64,000 nt of DNA from an uncultured Acetatifactor sp. GTDB taxonomy: Bacteria; Bacillota; Clostridia; Lachnospirales; Lachnospiraceae. The position numbers and the translations under genes were made by a program. Under the pieces are notes generated by a model. The model was given only the letters and a program-made list of their open reading frames with translations. It did not search any database and had not been told where the DNA came from. Shown one piece after another: positions 38,576-47,927 of this stretch (the stretch's first letter is position 1; the number at the start of each line of letters is the position of its first letter). The stretch spans positions 37,459 to 101,458 of the forward strand of contig CAJUGH010000011.1 of assembly GCA_910586215.1 (NCBI GenBank), read 5' to 3'.

Positions 38576-38625
38576 TATCGGATATCCCTCCTGTCGGATA
38601 TCAGAAAATATTCTGATCCGATATG
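38576..38625 (-). promoter_or_regulatory. Candidate operator: direct TCGGATATC repeats upstream of the GH106-like gene
   Basis: TCGGATATC occurs at 38578 and 38594 (16-bp spacing), followed by the inverted match CCGATAT (38618-38624), inside the 150-bp gap between GH78 and the GH106-like gene. Paired half-sites of this sort suit AraC-type regulators such as the two YesN proteins in the window. No clear promoter boxes were found. Confidence 0.35.
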
Positions 38626-38630
38626 AAAAT

Positions 38631-41372
38631 CTATCCCGCAAAACTGTAAGTATAACAGCCGCTTCCCACCTTCCGGCACACCTGCCCATCGGGAGATTCC
38701 AGGAAAGCTGTCACATTGGGAGGGATCTCCACTGTCACCTCCACTGTCCCGGATTTTCTCTGCCACTCCACCGCGATCCTGCCATAAGGATGCATGGTCC
38801 ACACCTTTGCCTGGTCTACCCCGTCCTCCGGCCGGGGTGCAATCCGGATCTGGTCAAAGGGCAGGCCGTCCCGGATCAGTTCCATGCCCCCGATGGATCC
38901 GTAGAACCATTCCTCAATACTGCCCAGCATCAGATGGTTCTGGGAACCGTGCATTCTCTCCGGATCCGGCCCGTCCCAATCTTCCGTGAGGGTTGTGGCG
39001 CCGCATGCCACCTGGTAGCCGTACCCCGGCTTGTCCGTCACATTGGTCATCCTGTTCAGCAGATCCGACATGCCGTATTTCATCAGTGCTGCCACCAGGA
39101 AAGGATGCCCCACATCCCCGGCAGTAATGGCATAGCCCCGCTTCACAATGTCCTCCCTCAGTGTCTGCACCGCCTTTTCCTTATACTGCTTAGGCACCAG
39201 GCCCACAATCAGGCTCATGGCCTGGGCCGCCTGGCTTCCCGTGGCATACCGGCCTGTCTGATCATCCAGAAACTGCAGGTTATACTCCTCATATACCCGT
39301 TCCATCCGCTCCCTGTATTCTGCTGCATCCTTGTGATATCCCAGAAGTTCTGCCACCTGCTCCATGACTTTCAAGTCATAATAGTAGATACAGGTAGCCA
39401 CCACCGGCACCGGGGTATTCTGGGAATGAGGGGGACAGGGGCCGATATCCAGCCAGTCTCCCAGGCCATGGTGCAGTACCTGGTGATGAGTCCTGCTGTC
39501 CAGATAATCCAGATAACGTCTCAGCACTCCATAATACCGTCTCAGCAGGGAGATGTCCCCATATCGTTTATACACATACCAGGGATCCAGGATACAGGCG
39601 CTGCCCCACTCCGGGGAATCCACAAAGCCCTGGTGCCATTTTCCAAAACCCGTCACATACTCCGGACAGATATCCGGCACCAGGCCGCTGTCCCGCTGGG
39701 CATCTGCCATGTCCCCCTCCACCTTCTCGTAAAGCTTGTGGACATTCAGGTTGTACATAATGGACGGCCCAATAAGGTGGGTCTGCTCCAGCCATCCCAG
39801 CTTCTCCCGGTGGGGGCAGTCCGTAAAATAACTTTTGGTATTGCTCTTGATAGCCTGGAGCACGAGTCTGTGGATCTCATTAAACAGCCCATTGGAGCAC
39901 CAGAAATCCCCGGCCTGCTCCACATCCGGATAGAGGAATTCCCCCACCAGGCTGGTGAGGACAGGAATCTGTATGTCTTGTGCATCTTCCCCACCCGCCC
40001 CTTTCCCCTGTGGGGGTGCCTCCTGGCCATCGGATGTCTGTATCAGGCATTGCAGCCTGCCAGGTACTGCCCCCCTGACCTCCACATACCGGAATCCGGT
40101 ATAGGTAAAGTCCGGGGCATATTCCTGTTCCCTGTCATCATTCAGGATGTAGGTCCAGGCATATCCCTTCCCTGTGACACTCTGGTCAATGCGTCCGTCC
40201 CGGCCCAGCTTCTCCCCAGTGGACAGCACCACCCTTCTCCCGGCCATGTGGCCGTCCGTGTGCAGCCGGATCCTGGCCCACCCGGAGAAATTCGTCCCCA
40301 GGTCATACAGCCATACCCCTTCCTCCACCAGCCGGACACTGACCGGCTCATAGGTTTCCATGACTTTGATGGGTTCCTGCTCCATGGCCCTAAGTTCCCC
40401 CTTCGGCGGCGCCACACCATGCACCGGCTCCCAGACCAGTTCCTGTGAAGGATCTGCCTGGGTCTGGGATGGTATTTCCCCCTGTCCATCCCCTGTCAAA
40501 GCCTTCCCGGTCCCGTCAGCATACAGGTATTCCCGTTTCCAGAGCCTGCCGTCATAATCCTCCCCCCCATAAATACAACTGAACAAAATGGGGCTTGCCG
40601 TCATGCGCCAGGAATCATCCGATACCACTAGCTGCCTGCTCCCATCCGTATAGGTAATCTCCAGCTGAAACAGCAGCTTGGCTTTCCCATAGGAGCGCTC
40701 ATAGTACACATAGCGTCCCCCGGGCACATTGAACATCCCGTCCCCCAGCTTCACCAGGACGGCATTGTCTCCCTGCACCAGGTCTGCCGTCACATCATAC
40801 GCCACATACTGGCAGGTCTTGTCATAGACCGTCCACCCCGGCTCCAGCACATGGTCAGACACCCTGTTGCCGTTCAGCCAGCACACGAACTGGCCCAGAC
40901 CGCAGATATACAGCTTTGCCTTTTTCACCCTGGCCCCTGCCCCGGAAGGAGCCGTCTGCCCACAGGGGAAGACCTTGCGGTAGAGATGGTAGACATGATC
41001 CTCCCTCTCCCCGATAAACACACCTTTCCAGTCCTCCCTGGCAAGCAGGCCTGTCTCAAAATATGCCTGCCCACTCTTTACAGAATAGATTTTCCTGTCA
41101 CACTCCAGTTCACAGGTCACTTCCCAGGCAAAGCATTCACTGGAGCGAAGCCTCCTCCCCTCATACGGAATGCTGCACATCCTGGAAGATTCCACCCGTC
41201 CGCTGTCCCAGGCTTCCTCCCCCTTTTCGTCCCAGACCCGGATCCGGTAGCTCTTCTGCCAGATGCCCCTCTCTCCTTCTTCTGCCGCCACCTGCCATCC
41301 AAAGACAGGATTCTGACGGTCTATTAATATATTCATACTTCTGTTGTCAACCTGCAAATGCTGGATTGTCAT
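38631..41372 (-). CDS. GH78 alpha-L-rhamnosidase
   Basis: 913 residues from ATG at 41372 after GGAAAGGAGTCTCCC; a longer reading to 41447 has no ribosome binding site. N-terminal beta-sandwich domains (Bac_rhamnosid N type; WKGVFIGERED, then AKLYICGLGQFVCWLNGNRV) precede the (alpha/alpha)6 barrel with the signature DCPHREKLGWLEQTHL (about 517-532) and GLGDWLDIGP. A C-terminal Glu about 796 (TTLTEDWDG) corresponds to the conserved GH78 catalytic region. The enzyme hydrolyses terminal alpha-L-rhamnose, acting in the cytoplasm because no signal peptide is present. It is the first gene of the eight-gene minus-strand operon. Confidence 0.92.
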   Translation of the reverse strand: MTIQHLQVDNRSMNILIDRQNPVFGWQVAAEEGERGIWQKSYRIRVWDEKGEEAWDSGRVESSRMCSIPYEGRRLRSSECFAWEVTCELECDRKIYSVKSGQAYFETGLLAREDWKGVFIGEREDHVYHLYRKVFPCGQTAPSGAGARVKKAKLYICGLGQFVCWLNGNRVSDHVLEPGWTVYDKTCQYVAYDVTADLVQGDNAVLVKLGDGMFNVPGGRYVYYERSYGKAKLLFQLEITYTDGSRQLVVSDDSWRMTASPILFSCIYGGEDYDGRLWKREYLYADGTGKALTGDGQGEIPSQTQADPSQELVWEPVHGVAPPKGELRAMEQEPIKVMETYEPVSVRLVEEGVWLYDLGTNFSGWARIRLHTDGHMAGRRVVLSTGEKLGRDGRIDQSVTGKGYAWTYILNDDREQEYAPDFTYTGFRYVEVRGAVPGRLQCLIQTSDGQEAPPQGKGAGGEDAQDIQIPVLTSLVGEFLYPDVEQAGDFWCSNGLFNEIHRLVLQAIKSNTKSYFTDCPHREKLGWLEQTHLIGPSIMYNLNVHKLYEKVEGDMADAQRDSGLVPDICPEYVTGFGKWHQGFVDSPEWGSACILDPWYVYKRYGDISLLRRYYGVLRRYLDYLDSRTHHQVLHHGLGDWLDIGPCPPHSQNTPVPVVATCIYYYDLKVMEQVAELLGYHKDAAEYRERMERVYEEYNLQFLDDQTGRYATGSQAAQAMSLIVGLVPKQYKEKAVQTLREDIVKRGYAITAGDVGHPFLVAALMKYGMSDLLNRMTNVTDKPGYGYQVACGATTLTEDWDGPDPERMHGSQNHLMLGSIEEWFYGSIGGMELIRDGLPFDQIRIAPRPEDGVDQAKVWTMHPYGRIAVEWQRKSGTVEVTVEIPPNVTAFLESPDGQVCRKVGSGCYTYSFAG

Positions 41373-41458
41373 GGGAGACTCCTTTCCTGCCCGGATATCG
41401 GAATACCCGGTCCCTACCCATCCCGGACATGGGTCAATTGACTGCACTATTATCTTTT

Positions 41459-41464
41459 ATTATA
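41459..41464 (-). promoter_or_regulatory. Possible -10 box of the glycosidase operon, and contents of the 41373-41836 gap
   Basis: On the minus strand TATAAT lies about 85 nt before the GH78 start, without a good -35. The 464-bp gap separates divergent genes and is AT-rich. It contains a 42-codon open frame at 41486-41614 that I do not regard as proven. Nothing else was recognised. Confidence 0.25.
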
Positions 41465-41836
41465 GGGGAAGGAACATATTTTAGAATGGAAAAAACACAT
41501 ACGACTTATGCAGAATTCTTAGAGCTTGTCGGTGGATTGCTTTTCGCAAAACGCGCATCGCTGTTTGCAGAAGATTTTCCAGACGCAGCTTTTCAAGGTA
41601 TACCAAAAGTTTAGAAATATTTCACTTGTACACTGCCGAATCATATGCTATCCTACAGACAAAGCATAACAGATTCTAGTTCATTTTGATTCTTCGGATG
41701 ATGTATTCTTCAAAATCGGAAAATCTATGCTTGGAAACCAATAAACAATGGAAGAGCAGGAGATTTTCTGAAGGGGAAAGGCGTATCCCGGTGTGGCATA
41801 TCCAGAACATATCTCCTGTATACAAGGGGGACTGGG

Positions 41837-42721
41837 ATGGGTATTGTTTCCTTGAAGTACGATGTAAGCTTTAAGTATCTAATGCTGAATGAGACAGTTC
41901 GAAGGTATTTTATCAGCGATGTGCTGGGACTCCCGTCCGGAGAGATACGCTGTGTGCGTCTGGGGCACACTTTCCTGTGGAGACGGCTTCGGAGGCACAA
42001 GGCAGGAATCCTGGACATCCTGGTGGAACTGAATGATGACAGCAAGATCAATATTGAGTTACAGATCCGGAAATTCAGCCACTGGGACAAGAGGAGCCTG
42101 TTCTACTTATCCAAGATGTTTACAGAGGATCTACTGGCCGGGGAGAAGTACCAGAAGCTGAAGCGGTGCATCTGCATCAATATTCTGGATTTCAACCTGG
42201 ACGATTTGCCAGAGTATCACAAGATCTACCGATTGAGGGATAAGGCAGGGAACGAGTTTTCCGATCTGTTTGAGATACATATCCTGGAACTGCGTAAGCC
42301 TCTGGGGAGATCGGGGGACATAGACAACTGGATCAAGCTGATCAATGCACAGAGGGAGGAGGAACTGGATATGATACGGACTAAAAACCCTGGAATACAG
42401 GAGGCAATCCAGGAACTGCGGCACATGAACCTAAGGAGGGAACTGCGGGCCTTGTATGAGGCACATCAGAAGGAAGTGCGGGACCAGTATGCCCGGGAGG
42501 ACTATGTGAGGGAAGAGGGTATCAGTCAAGGCAAGGCAGAGGGTATCGCCCAAGGCAAGGCAGAAGGCATTCTGGCCATACTGGGAACAAAGGGACTGGT
42601 TCCGGACCAGGTTCGCCAGGTCATCCAGGAACAGGGCAATGTGGCAGTCCTGGATCAGTGGCTGCTTCTGGCAGCCAGTGCCGGAAATGTGGAAATATTC
42701 CGGGAACAGGCAGGTATCTGA
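41837..42721 (+). CDS. Rpn family PD-(D/E)XK nuclease / putative transposase
   Basis: 294 residues. The N-terminal PD-(D/E)XK nuclease fold begins LKYDVSFKYLM and carries the catalytic pattern DILVEL...NIELQIRKF (Asp about 55, Glu about 72, Gln about 74). The C-terminal tail has the GKAEGI tandem repeats common in this family. Rpn proteins promote RecA-independent recombination or act as DNA endonucleases, and are frequently multi-copy in Lachnospiraceae. ATG at 41837 follows GGGGGACTGGG. It stands alone between the glycosidase operon and sugar module 2. No terminal inverted repeats were seen, so it is not called an insertion sequence. Confidence 0.85.
   Translation: MGIVSLKYDVSFKYLMLNETVRRYFISDVLGLPSGEIRCVRLGHTFLWRRLRRHKAGILDILVELNDDSKINIELQIRKFSHWDKRSLFYLSKMFTEDLLAGEKYQKLKRCICINILDFNLDDLPEYHKIYRLRDKAGNEFSDLFEIHILELRKPLGRSGDIDNWIKLINAQREEELDMIRTKNPGIQEAIQELRHMNLRRELRALYEAHQKEVRDQYAREDYVREEGISQGKAEGIAQGKAEGILAILGTKGLVPDQVRQVIQEQGNVAVLDQWLLLAASAGNVEIFREQAGI
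42518..42565 (+). repeat. 24-bp tandem duplication in the Rpn gene tail
   Basis: Two units (42518-42541, 42542-42565) encode GISQGKAE and GIAQGKAE; a partial third unit follows. Such repeats vary in number between Rpn paralogues. Confidence 0.85.
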
Positions 42722-42754
42722 ACCAGCACTGGTACCTGGCGAAAGCAGGTCAGT

Positions 42755-42786
42755 CAGCAACCCTGTTGTTTGTATCGGGGTTGCTG
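42755..42786 (+). terminator. Hairpin after the Rpn gene
   Basis: CAGCAACCC and GGGTTGCTG pair with a 14-nt loop, in the 132-bp space between the convergent Rpn and SGNH genes. There is no clear T-run, so termination is tentative. Confidence 0.4.
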
Positions 42787-42853
42787 GCTTCTGTAGGGTA
42801 TTCCAGTATATGTGAATGGAGCACTGGTATTCCGCTCTCCAATTGGGTGTACA

Positions 42854-43534
42854 CTAGACCTCCCGCCATAGTTCTCCCGCATATTTCAGCCACTGCTCTG
42901 CAATGACCTGGTGTCCGCATACGGTGGGATGGATCCCGTCCCAGATCCAGTATTCCGCCTCCCGCACCTGCAGCAGTTCCAGGAATCTCTCCTGCAGAGG
43001 TACGAAGACCGCCCCGTTTCGTTCTGCCACCCTTCGCGTCTTCTCCTGCAGGGGAGCCAGCACACGTTTCCAGTCTTCATAATCCGTTTTTCTCACACCG
43101 GAGGGCAGGGTGAACGGCTCACAGAGCACCAGCCGGATCTGTGGATTCGCCTCCCTGGCTTCCTCCAGAAGAAGCTGATATATTTTCTCGAACCTTTCCG
43201 GTTCGGAGCCGGTATGATCCTGCAGGGTGAATCCGCAGTCATTGGCGCCCACCATGATACTGAGCACATCCGGCTTCATGCACAGACAGTCTTCCTTCCA
43301 TCTTCCATATAAGTCTGCGATCCTATTGCCGGATAAGCCCCGGTTATAGAATTCCAGATGTTCCCCAGGGTACTTTGTCCCCAGGATGCAATTGATGAGA
43401 AACGCATATCCATGCCCCATCTGGTGGTTCAGATCCCATTCGTTTTCCTTTCCCCGCAGGCGTCCCCCGTCGGTGATGGAATCCCCTTGGAATAAGATGA
43501 CCTTCTTTCCAGGTTCCGCTTTCTTTTCTTCCAT
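42854..43534 (-). CDS. SGNH/GDSL hydrolase, probable carbohydrate acetylesterase
   Basis: 226 residues, cytoplasmic. All four SGNH blocks are present: I FQGDSITDGG (Ser18), II NRGLSGNR, III GAND, V DGIHPT (Asp-His). ATG at 43534 follows GGGAGGCATATAGAAC. It is the last gene of the module 2 importer operon, 272 bp after the lipoprotein gene. It fits intracellular deacetylation of imported oligosaccharides. It is a different subgroup from the CE12 domain of the secreted enzyme at the left edge and from the SASA protein at 54.2 kb. Confidence 0.87.
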   Translation of the reverse strand: MEEKKAEPGKKVILFQGDSITDGGRLRGKENEWDLNHQMGHGYAFLINCILGTKYPGEHLEFYNRGLSGNRIADLYGRWKEDCLCMKPDVLSIMVGANDCGFTLQDHTGSEPERFEKIYQLLLEEAREANPQIRLVLCEPFTLPSGVRKTDYEDWKRVLAPLQEKTRRVAERNGAVFVPLQERFLELLQVREAEYWIWDGIHPTVCGHQVIAEQWLKYAGELWREV

Positions 43535-43559
43535 GTTCTATATGCCTCCCTGTTTTTTC

Positions 43560-43678
43560 AAAAAAGTTCAGCCAGCGCCCATTCGCAAAGGCGCTTTCAG
43601 CGCTTTATCGCTGCTTGCGCAGCTAACTTTGCTCCCGATTTATAACAGGACCGGCGTGACTTACGCCGCGCCGGTCCT
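43560..43678 (-). other. Hairpin-rich spacer between the module 2 lipoprotein and SGNH genes
   Basis: AGGACCGGCG (43647-43656) and CGCCGGTCCT (43669-43678) form a 10-bp stem. Further on the minus strand AGCGCC/GGCGCT is followed by GGCTGAAC and six T (43560-43573), a possible partial terminator. The 14-mer GGCTGAACTTTTTT recurs at 52621-52634 after the third lipoprotein gene. Confidence 0.5.
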
Positions 43679-43806
43679 GACTATTCTTCTACTATGTTCT
43701 TTACAACCCCTGTGGATATACCGGGACTTTTTCTTCCGTTTCTGTCCCATTAGCCGGAACCTATGCCGGCCCCATGGCTTATGTGTTATTTAACCGTCTG
43801 TATGCC

Positions 43807-45600
43807 TTACTTTACAGTCTTGGCATTCAAGGTCTCCAGAATGCTGTCGAAATCATCGTCCGTCTGGCTCTTTACATCGGCAATGTAGGCTTCCCAGTCA
43901 GCATCGTTATCAATATCCTTCTCGCCAGTGATGAACTGAAGGGCCAGTTCTTTCACCCTGGATTCACAGACTCCGCCATACCTAAGCTGTCCTCTCATGG
44001 CCTGCTCGGTAGGCGTCAGATACATAACTGGCTCCCTGTCATAAGGGGATACAGAGTCAGGACCCCCTAATCTGCTGGACTCTACCCAGAAATCTCCTAC
44101 ATAATATCCGTCTTCTGCATTCCACCAAGACTGAGAACCAGCTGTTGTCATCAGCATAGCCTCGAAGTCAATGGGTGTGAAAGGAATACCTGTACGGCAC
44201 ACGGAAGATGCCATCAAACCATATTTTCCAGACTCCAGGGAAGCGTTGGAAGTGGAATCAGCCGGATTCAAAATGCTGTCCACGAAGGTCTTCTTACCGT
44301 TCTCTACAGTATAAGTCTCCCCTTCCACACCCCAGTTGAGCATCTCCACCATCTCATCGGAATACTGGTAATCAATCATAGCCACAACATATTCGGGATG
44401 CTCAGTCTTAGCGCTGATATAGATACCCATACCATTGGCCAGGGATTTTCCACCCTGCTTGGAACCCCATTTCCAGGAAGTACCATAAGGGCCTTCGGGC
44501 AGATAAGCCAGTCCCCATTCCATACCTTCCACATCTGTAGCATCATTCCAGCCTGTCACAGAACCGGACCACAGGGTAGGACAGATCACTGCCACTCCTG
44601 TAGCAGCCTTGCCATTCGCAGACTCTGTATCTGCAGTTCCAAATTCGGGATCAATATATCCCGCCTCATACAGGCCATTCAGATATTTCAGCATCTCCCG
44701 GAAATTGTCTTCAAGAGGTCCGAATACCCATTCACTGCCATTGTAATACAGCACATCCCAGGTATGGAAGATACCCACGAAACCACGGTAAAGGGAATAA
44801 TCCTTGGTGCTGTTCATGATCGGGTACTGGGCATCAATGTCCCCACTATCAATTTTCGCCTTGATGTCCGCGCACAGCTGTGTAAATTCATCCAGTGTGG
44901 TAGCAGGCTGCAGGTCATTGTCCTTCAGCACATCGAAGCGGTACGCAAAAGCTGTGAAGGACTGGGCGCCTTCAATATTACTCATATTGTAGGAGCCATC
45001 CATGAAGTAGTACATGGAACCGTCTTCATTCTTGGCAAAGTTCTCACCGCCATTGGTGTCTGCCATGTACTCTGGATAATACACCATATAATCCATGTAA
45101 TCAGCCAAATTCAGGACAACCCCATCCTCACCGAACTCATTGATGGCAGGGCCTATGGAAAGTGTGGACACATCCACGATCTTGCCAGCCTGCAAAGGCA
45201 CCTTTTCCGTCTCACGGAAGTCATTCCAGGCTGTCCTGGTCCAGGTAATATCCAGTTTCACGCCCAGGTAAGCTTCCATCTTCTCCTGCCATAGATTCTG
45301 GATCATGGTACCCTCAGAAGTCTGGTTGAAATCAGGGATGCTGACCTCCAGCTTCAATACACCGTCCGGGATCTCCGGCAGGCTGATTCCGTTTGCAGCA
45401 GCTCCCGAAGTCGCACCACTGTTGCCTTCCTGCCCACTGCCCTCCTCGCTGCCGGCACTGCTCTGATTGTCAGCACCAGACTGGCTGGACCCTGTGTCAC
45501 TAGGCTTGTCATCGGAATTGCCACAGCCGGTCATCAGACCTGCTGCCAGGATTCCTGCCAGGCCCAAGGAAATCAATTTGTTGATCGCTTTCCTCTTCAT
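43807..45600 (-). CDS. Sugar ABC transporter substrate-binding lipoprotein, module 2
   Basis: 597 residues from ATG at 45600 (AAAAGGAGGAGTT upstream; the longer reading to 45690 has no site). Lipobox LMTGC with Cys26, then a Ser/Gly/Asp/Gln-rich tether to about 70 and an LplA-type extracellular solute-binding domain. It captures oligosaccharides for the LplB/LplC pair encoded just upstream. A 270-bp gap containing structured element B separates it from the permease genes. Its sequence differs clearly from the module 1 lipoprotein, so the two importers probably take different oligosaccharides. Confidence 0.9.
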   Translation of the reverse strand: MKRKAINKLISLGLAGILAAGLMTGCGNSDDKPSDTGSSQSGADNQSSAGSEEGSGQEGNSGATSGAAANGISLPEIPDGVLKLEVSIPDFNQTSEGTMIQNLWQEKMEAYLGVKLDITWTRTAWNDFRETEKVPLQAGKIVDVSTLSIGPAINEFGEDGVVLNLADYMDYMVYYPEYMADTNGGENFAKNEDGSMYYFMDGSYNMSNIEGAQSFTAFAYRFDVLKDNDLQPATTLDEFTQLCADIKAKIDSGDIDAQYPIMNSTKDYSLYRGFVGIFHTWDVLYYNGSEWVFGPLEDNFREMLKYLNGLYEAGYIDPEFGTADTESANGKAATGVAVICPTLWSGSVTGWNDATDVEGMEWGLAYLPEGPYGTSWKWGSKQGGKSLANGMGIYISAKTEHPEYVVAMIDYQYSDEMVEMLNWGVEGETYTVENGKKTFVDSILNPADSTSNASLESGKYGLMASSVCRTGIPFTPIDFEAMLMTTAGSQSWWNAEDGYYVGDFWVESSRLGGPDSVSPYDREPVMYLTPTEQAMRGQLRYGGVCESRVKELALQFITGEKDIDNDADWEAYIADVKSQTDDDFDSILETLNAKTVK

Positions 45601-45733
45601 AACTCCTCCTTTTCCGCCGGAACCGTTTTTCGCACTCCGGCATACATTTATACCCTTTCGGGCTGTTACATCATTTATCATAAAGGGCACGTAGCATTCC
45701 CCTTACAATCTCCTATGGAAATATTCCTTCCCA

Positions 45734-45871
45734 TCACACTTCCCGTCATGCCAGCAAAGCTGGCACAAACAATCAATGAAGAACGCTGTCCTTGCGTTCT
45801 TCCCGAAATGACTTGGATTTTCTTGGCGAGCGTCTTTTGATCGCTTAGAAAATCTTCATTTCGTTCACACT
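45734..45871 (-). repeat. Structured intergenic element, copy B
   Basis: CGAAATGA and TCATTTCG (45804-45863) form the outer stem, with GATTTTCT/AGAAAATC and GCGA/TCGC inside. A second hairpin is GAAGAACGC...GCGTTCTTC (45778-45802) and a third TGCCAGC/GCTGGCA (45749-45765). Read on the minus strand, its first bases (AAGTGTGA) overlap the TAA stop of the LplC gene. Confidence 0.75.
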
Positions 45872-46776
45872 TAGCCCTTCACCGCACCCACCTGCATGCC
45901 CTGTGCAAAATACTTCTGTACAAAAGGATATACCAGAAGAATGGGACCGATGGTAGCCACCACACAGGCGTATTGGACATTCAATGCATTCAGTTGCCCG
46001 TTTGTCATCATCATTGTAGACTCCATCTTATCAGTGACTCCCGATGTGAAAACAATCTTGCGCAGCAGCATCTGGATGGGCTGTCTGGCGGGCTCCCGGA
46101 TATACAACAATGCATCATAGTAGCTGTTCCAGACACCTACCACTGACATCAGTCCGAAAGTGGCATACAGGGCCTTGGACAGGGGTACATAGATGGTAGC
46201 CAGTACTTTGAACTCACCTGCCCCGTCAATCCTGGCCGCTTCCCGGATCTCCGTGGAGATGCCCTTATAGAAGGCACGATACACAAACACATTGTAGGCC
46301 GATACCGCATTAGGCAAGATCAAAGCCCAGTAGGTATCATAGAGTCCCAGATTCTGGATCAGCAGGTAAGTAGGTACCGTACCGCCACTGAAGAACATGG
46401 TGACCAGCAGGAACACTGCCAGGGGCTTGCGGAGCACAAACTCCGGGATCATCATCACATAGGCCAGCATGGAGGTCAGTACCAGGCTAAAAGCCGCGGT
46501 GGCCAAGGCAATGACAATGGTATTCCAGTATGCTCCCAGGATATCCTGCTCTTTCAGTAGCATCCTGTATCCATCCAGCATCAGTTCCTTTGGGAAAAAG
46601 GTCACTTGATGGGTGGTAATCATCCGGTTACTGGACAGGGATGTGGCAACCACATTCAAAAACGGATAGATAAAAATAATGGATAAAACCAGCATGAAAA
46701 TGACTAGGAACACATCAAATGCCTTACTACCGATATACACTTTATTTTTAGGCTGTGTATTTTTCTGAAAAGCCAT
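45871..46776 (-). CDS. Carbohydrate ABC transporter permease, LplC/YtcP type, module 2
   Basis: 301 residues, six membrane helices, EAA loop EAARIDGAGEFKVLATIYVP (about 195-215) and C-terminus YFAQGMQVGAVKG characteristic of the subfamily. ATG at 46776 follows GCGAGGAGGAATAAAT, 28 bp after the partner permease gene. Its stop codon TAA borders directly on structured element B. It forms the membrane channel together with the LplB-type permease. Confidence 0.92.
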   Translation of the reverse strand: MAFQKNTQPKNKVYIGSKAFDVFLVIFMLVLSIIFIYPFLNVVATSLSSNRMITTHQVTFFPKELMLDGYRMLLKEQDILGAYWNTIVIALATAAFSLVLTSMLAYVMMIPEFVLRKPLAVFLLVTMFFSGGTVPTYLLIQNLGLYDTYWALILPNAVSAYNVFVYRAFYKGISTEIREAARIDGAGEFKVLATIYVPLSKALYATFGLMSVVGVWNSYYDALLYIREPARQPIQMLLRKIVFTSGVTDKMESTMMMTNGQLNALNVQYACVVATIGPILLVYPFVQKYFAQGMQVGAVKG

Positions 46777-46804
46777 ATTTATTCCTCCTCGCTCTTCTCA
46801 CACT

Positions 46805-47764
46805 TTACCAGAGACTGTTTTCCGGATTCAGTTTGCGGGTAATCGTATTCGCCCCGAATACCAGGATAAAACAGATAACGGACACAAACAGGTTTACTGC
46901 AGTTGCATAAGCAAACCTTCCATTTTGGATACCTTCCCTGTATACGAAAGTGCCAATTACCTCCAGCTGGCTTCTATTGGTATCATTCTGCATCAGCAGG
47001 ATCTTGGTATAATCGCTGTTCAGCACATTACCCACATTCATGATCAGCAGTACTGTGGTAGTGGGCATGATGGTGGGCCAGACAATGTTCTTGATCTTCT
47101 GCCAGCGGTTGGCCCCATCAATATTGGCCACATCATAGAGACTGGTATCCACATTGGACAGGGCCGAGAGGTAAATGATGGAACCCCAGCCCACTCCCTG
47201 CCAGACAGCAGAACCTATGTACATCAGCAGGAAATAGGTACTGCCATTGTTCATATCCACCCGGGCCATTCCCAGTAATTCCCGGATATCATTGAACAGA
47301 CCAGTGGTAGAACCAAAACCATTCAGCATGGAACAGATAACCACTACCGAAATGAAATGAGGTATATAGGAAACCGTCTGTACTACACGCTTATACACCT
47401 TTCCCCGCAATTCATTTAACAGGATCGCAAAGGCAATAGGTGCCGGAAAGGTGAAGAGTAAAGTCAAGGTACCTACCTTCAGTGTGTTCCAGATAATCTG
47501 TCCACTGTTAACATTCTTAAAGAAAACCTGGAAGTTCTTCCAGAACGGATCCAGCCAGTCGCTGCCCCACACACCCTTGGATGCCTTGAAATTCTTAAAG
47601 GCAATCAGAACACCATATATGGGTACATATTTAAAGATAAATACCATAATCACTGGCAGTGCCGCCATCAGCAGCAATGTCCTCTGCTTCCACAACAGTT
47701 GCCAGAAAGTTTTCTTGTTCCCCACAGGTACCGGGGCTGTGGCGGCCTTCGCTTTTTTTGCCAT
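46805..47764 (-). CDS. Sugar ABC transporter permease, LplB/YteP type, module 2
   Basis: 319 residues from ATG at 47764 after AAAAGGAGAGGAAAAT; a longer reading to 47884 overlaps the promoter and is rejected. A basic Ala/Lys-rich N-terminal tail precedes six membrane helices, with an EAA loop variant DVANIDGANRWQKIKNIVWP (about 205-225). First gene of the module 2 importer operon. No ATPase gene is present nearby, as in module 1. Confidence 0.92.
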   Translation of the reverse strand: MAKKAKAATAPVPVGNKKTFWQLLWKQRTLLLMAALPVIMVFIFKYVPIYGVLIAFKNFKASKGVWGSDWLDPFWKNFQVFFKNVNSGQIIWNTLKVGTLTLLFTFPAPIAFAILLNELRGKVYKRVVQTVSYIPHFISVVVICSMLNGFGSTTGLFNDIRELLGMARVDMNNGSTYFLLMYIGSAVWQGVGWGSIIYLSALSNVDTSLYDVANIDGANRWQKIKNIVWPTIMPTTTVLLIMNVGNVLNSDYTKILLMQNDTNRSQLEVIGTFVYREGIQNGRFAYATAVNLFVSVICFILVFGANTITRKLNPENSLW

Positions 47765-47889
47765 ATTTTCCTCTCCTTTTCTTGTCCGTCTCTCTTTGGT
47801 ATGTATGACAGCTATCTGCATAAGAAAAGATTTTCCCAGACTTTCGCCGAAAAAAAGCATTTTTTCCTCTTGTTTCATCGACATTATTA

Positions 47890-47918
47890 ATTATATTGTG
47901 TAAAACGCTTCCTTTGAA
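47890..47918 (-). promoter_or_regulatory. Promoter of importer operon 2 with cre-like operator in the spacer
   Basis: On the minus strand: -35 TTCAAA (47913-47918), 17-bp spacer, -10 TATAAT (47890-47895). The spacer carries GTAAAACGCTTCCT (47900-47913, read on the plus strand), matching the cre consensus at 12 of 14 positions. This is the same arrangement as importer operon 1, suggesting carbon catabolite repression of both. Confidence 0.55.
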
Positions 47919-47927
47919 TGGATTAAT

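Noticed and set aside
38514..40448. 644-codon open frame on the plus strand opposite GH78
   Set aside because: Antisense to a strongly supported enzyme; the product is His/Pro/Leu-rich with no domain, as expected from codon bias of the real gene.
41486..41614. 42-codon frame between GH78 and Rpn
   Set aside because: Weak, widely spaced ribosome binding site, no recognisable family; could be chance in AT-rich DNA.
41837..42721. Rpn gene as a complete insertion sequence
   Set aside because: No inverted repeats or target duplications were seen around it.
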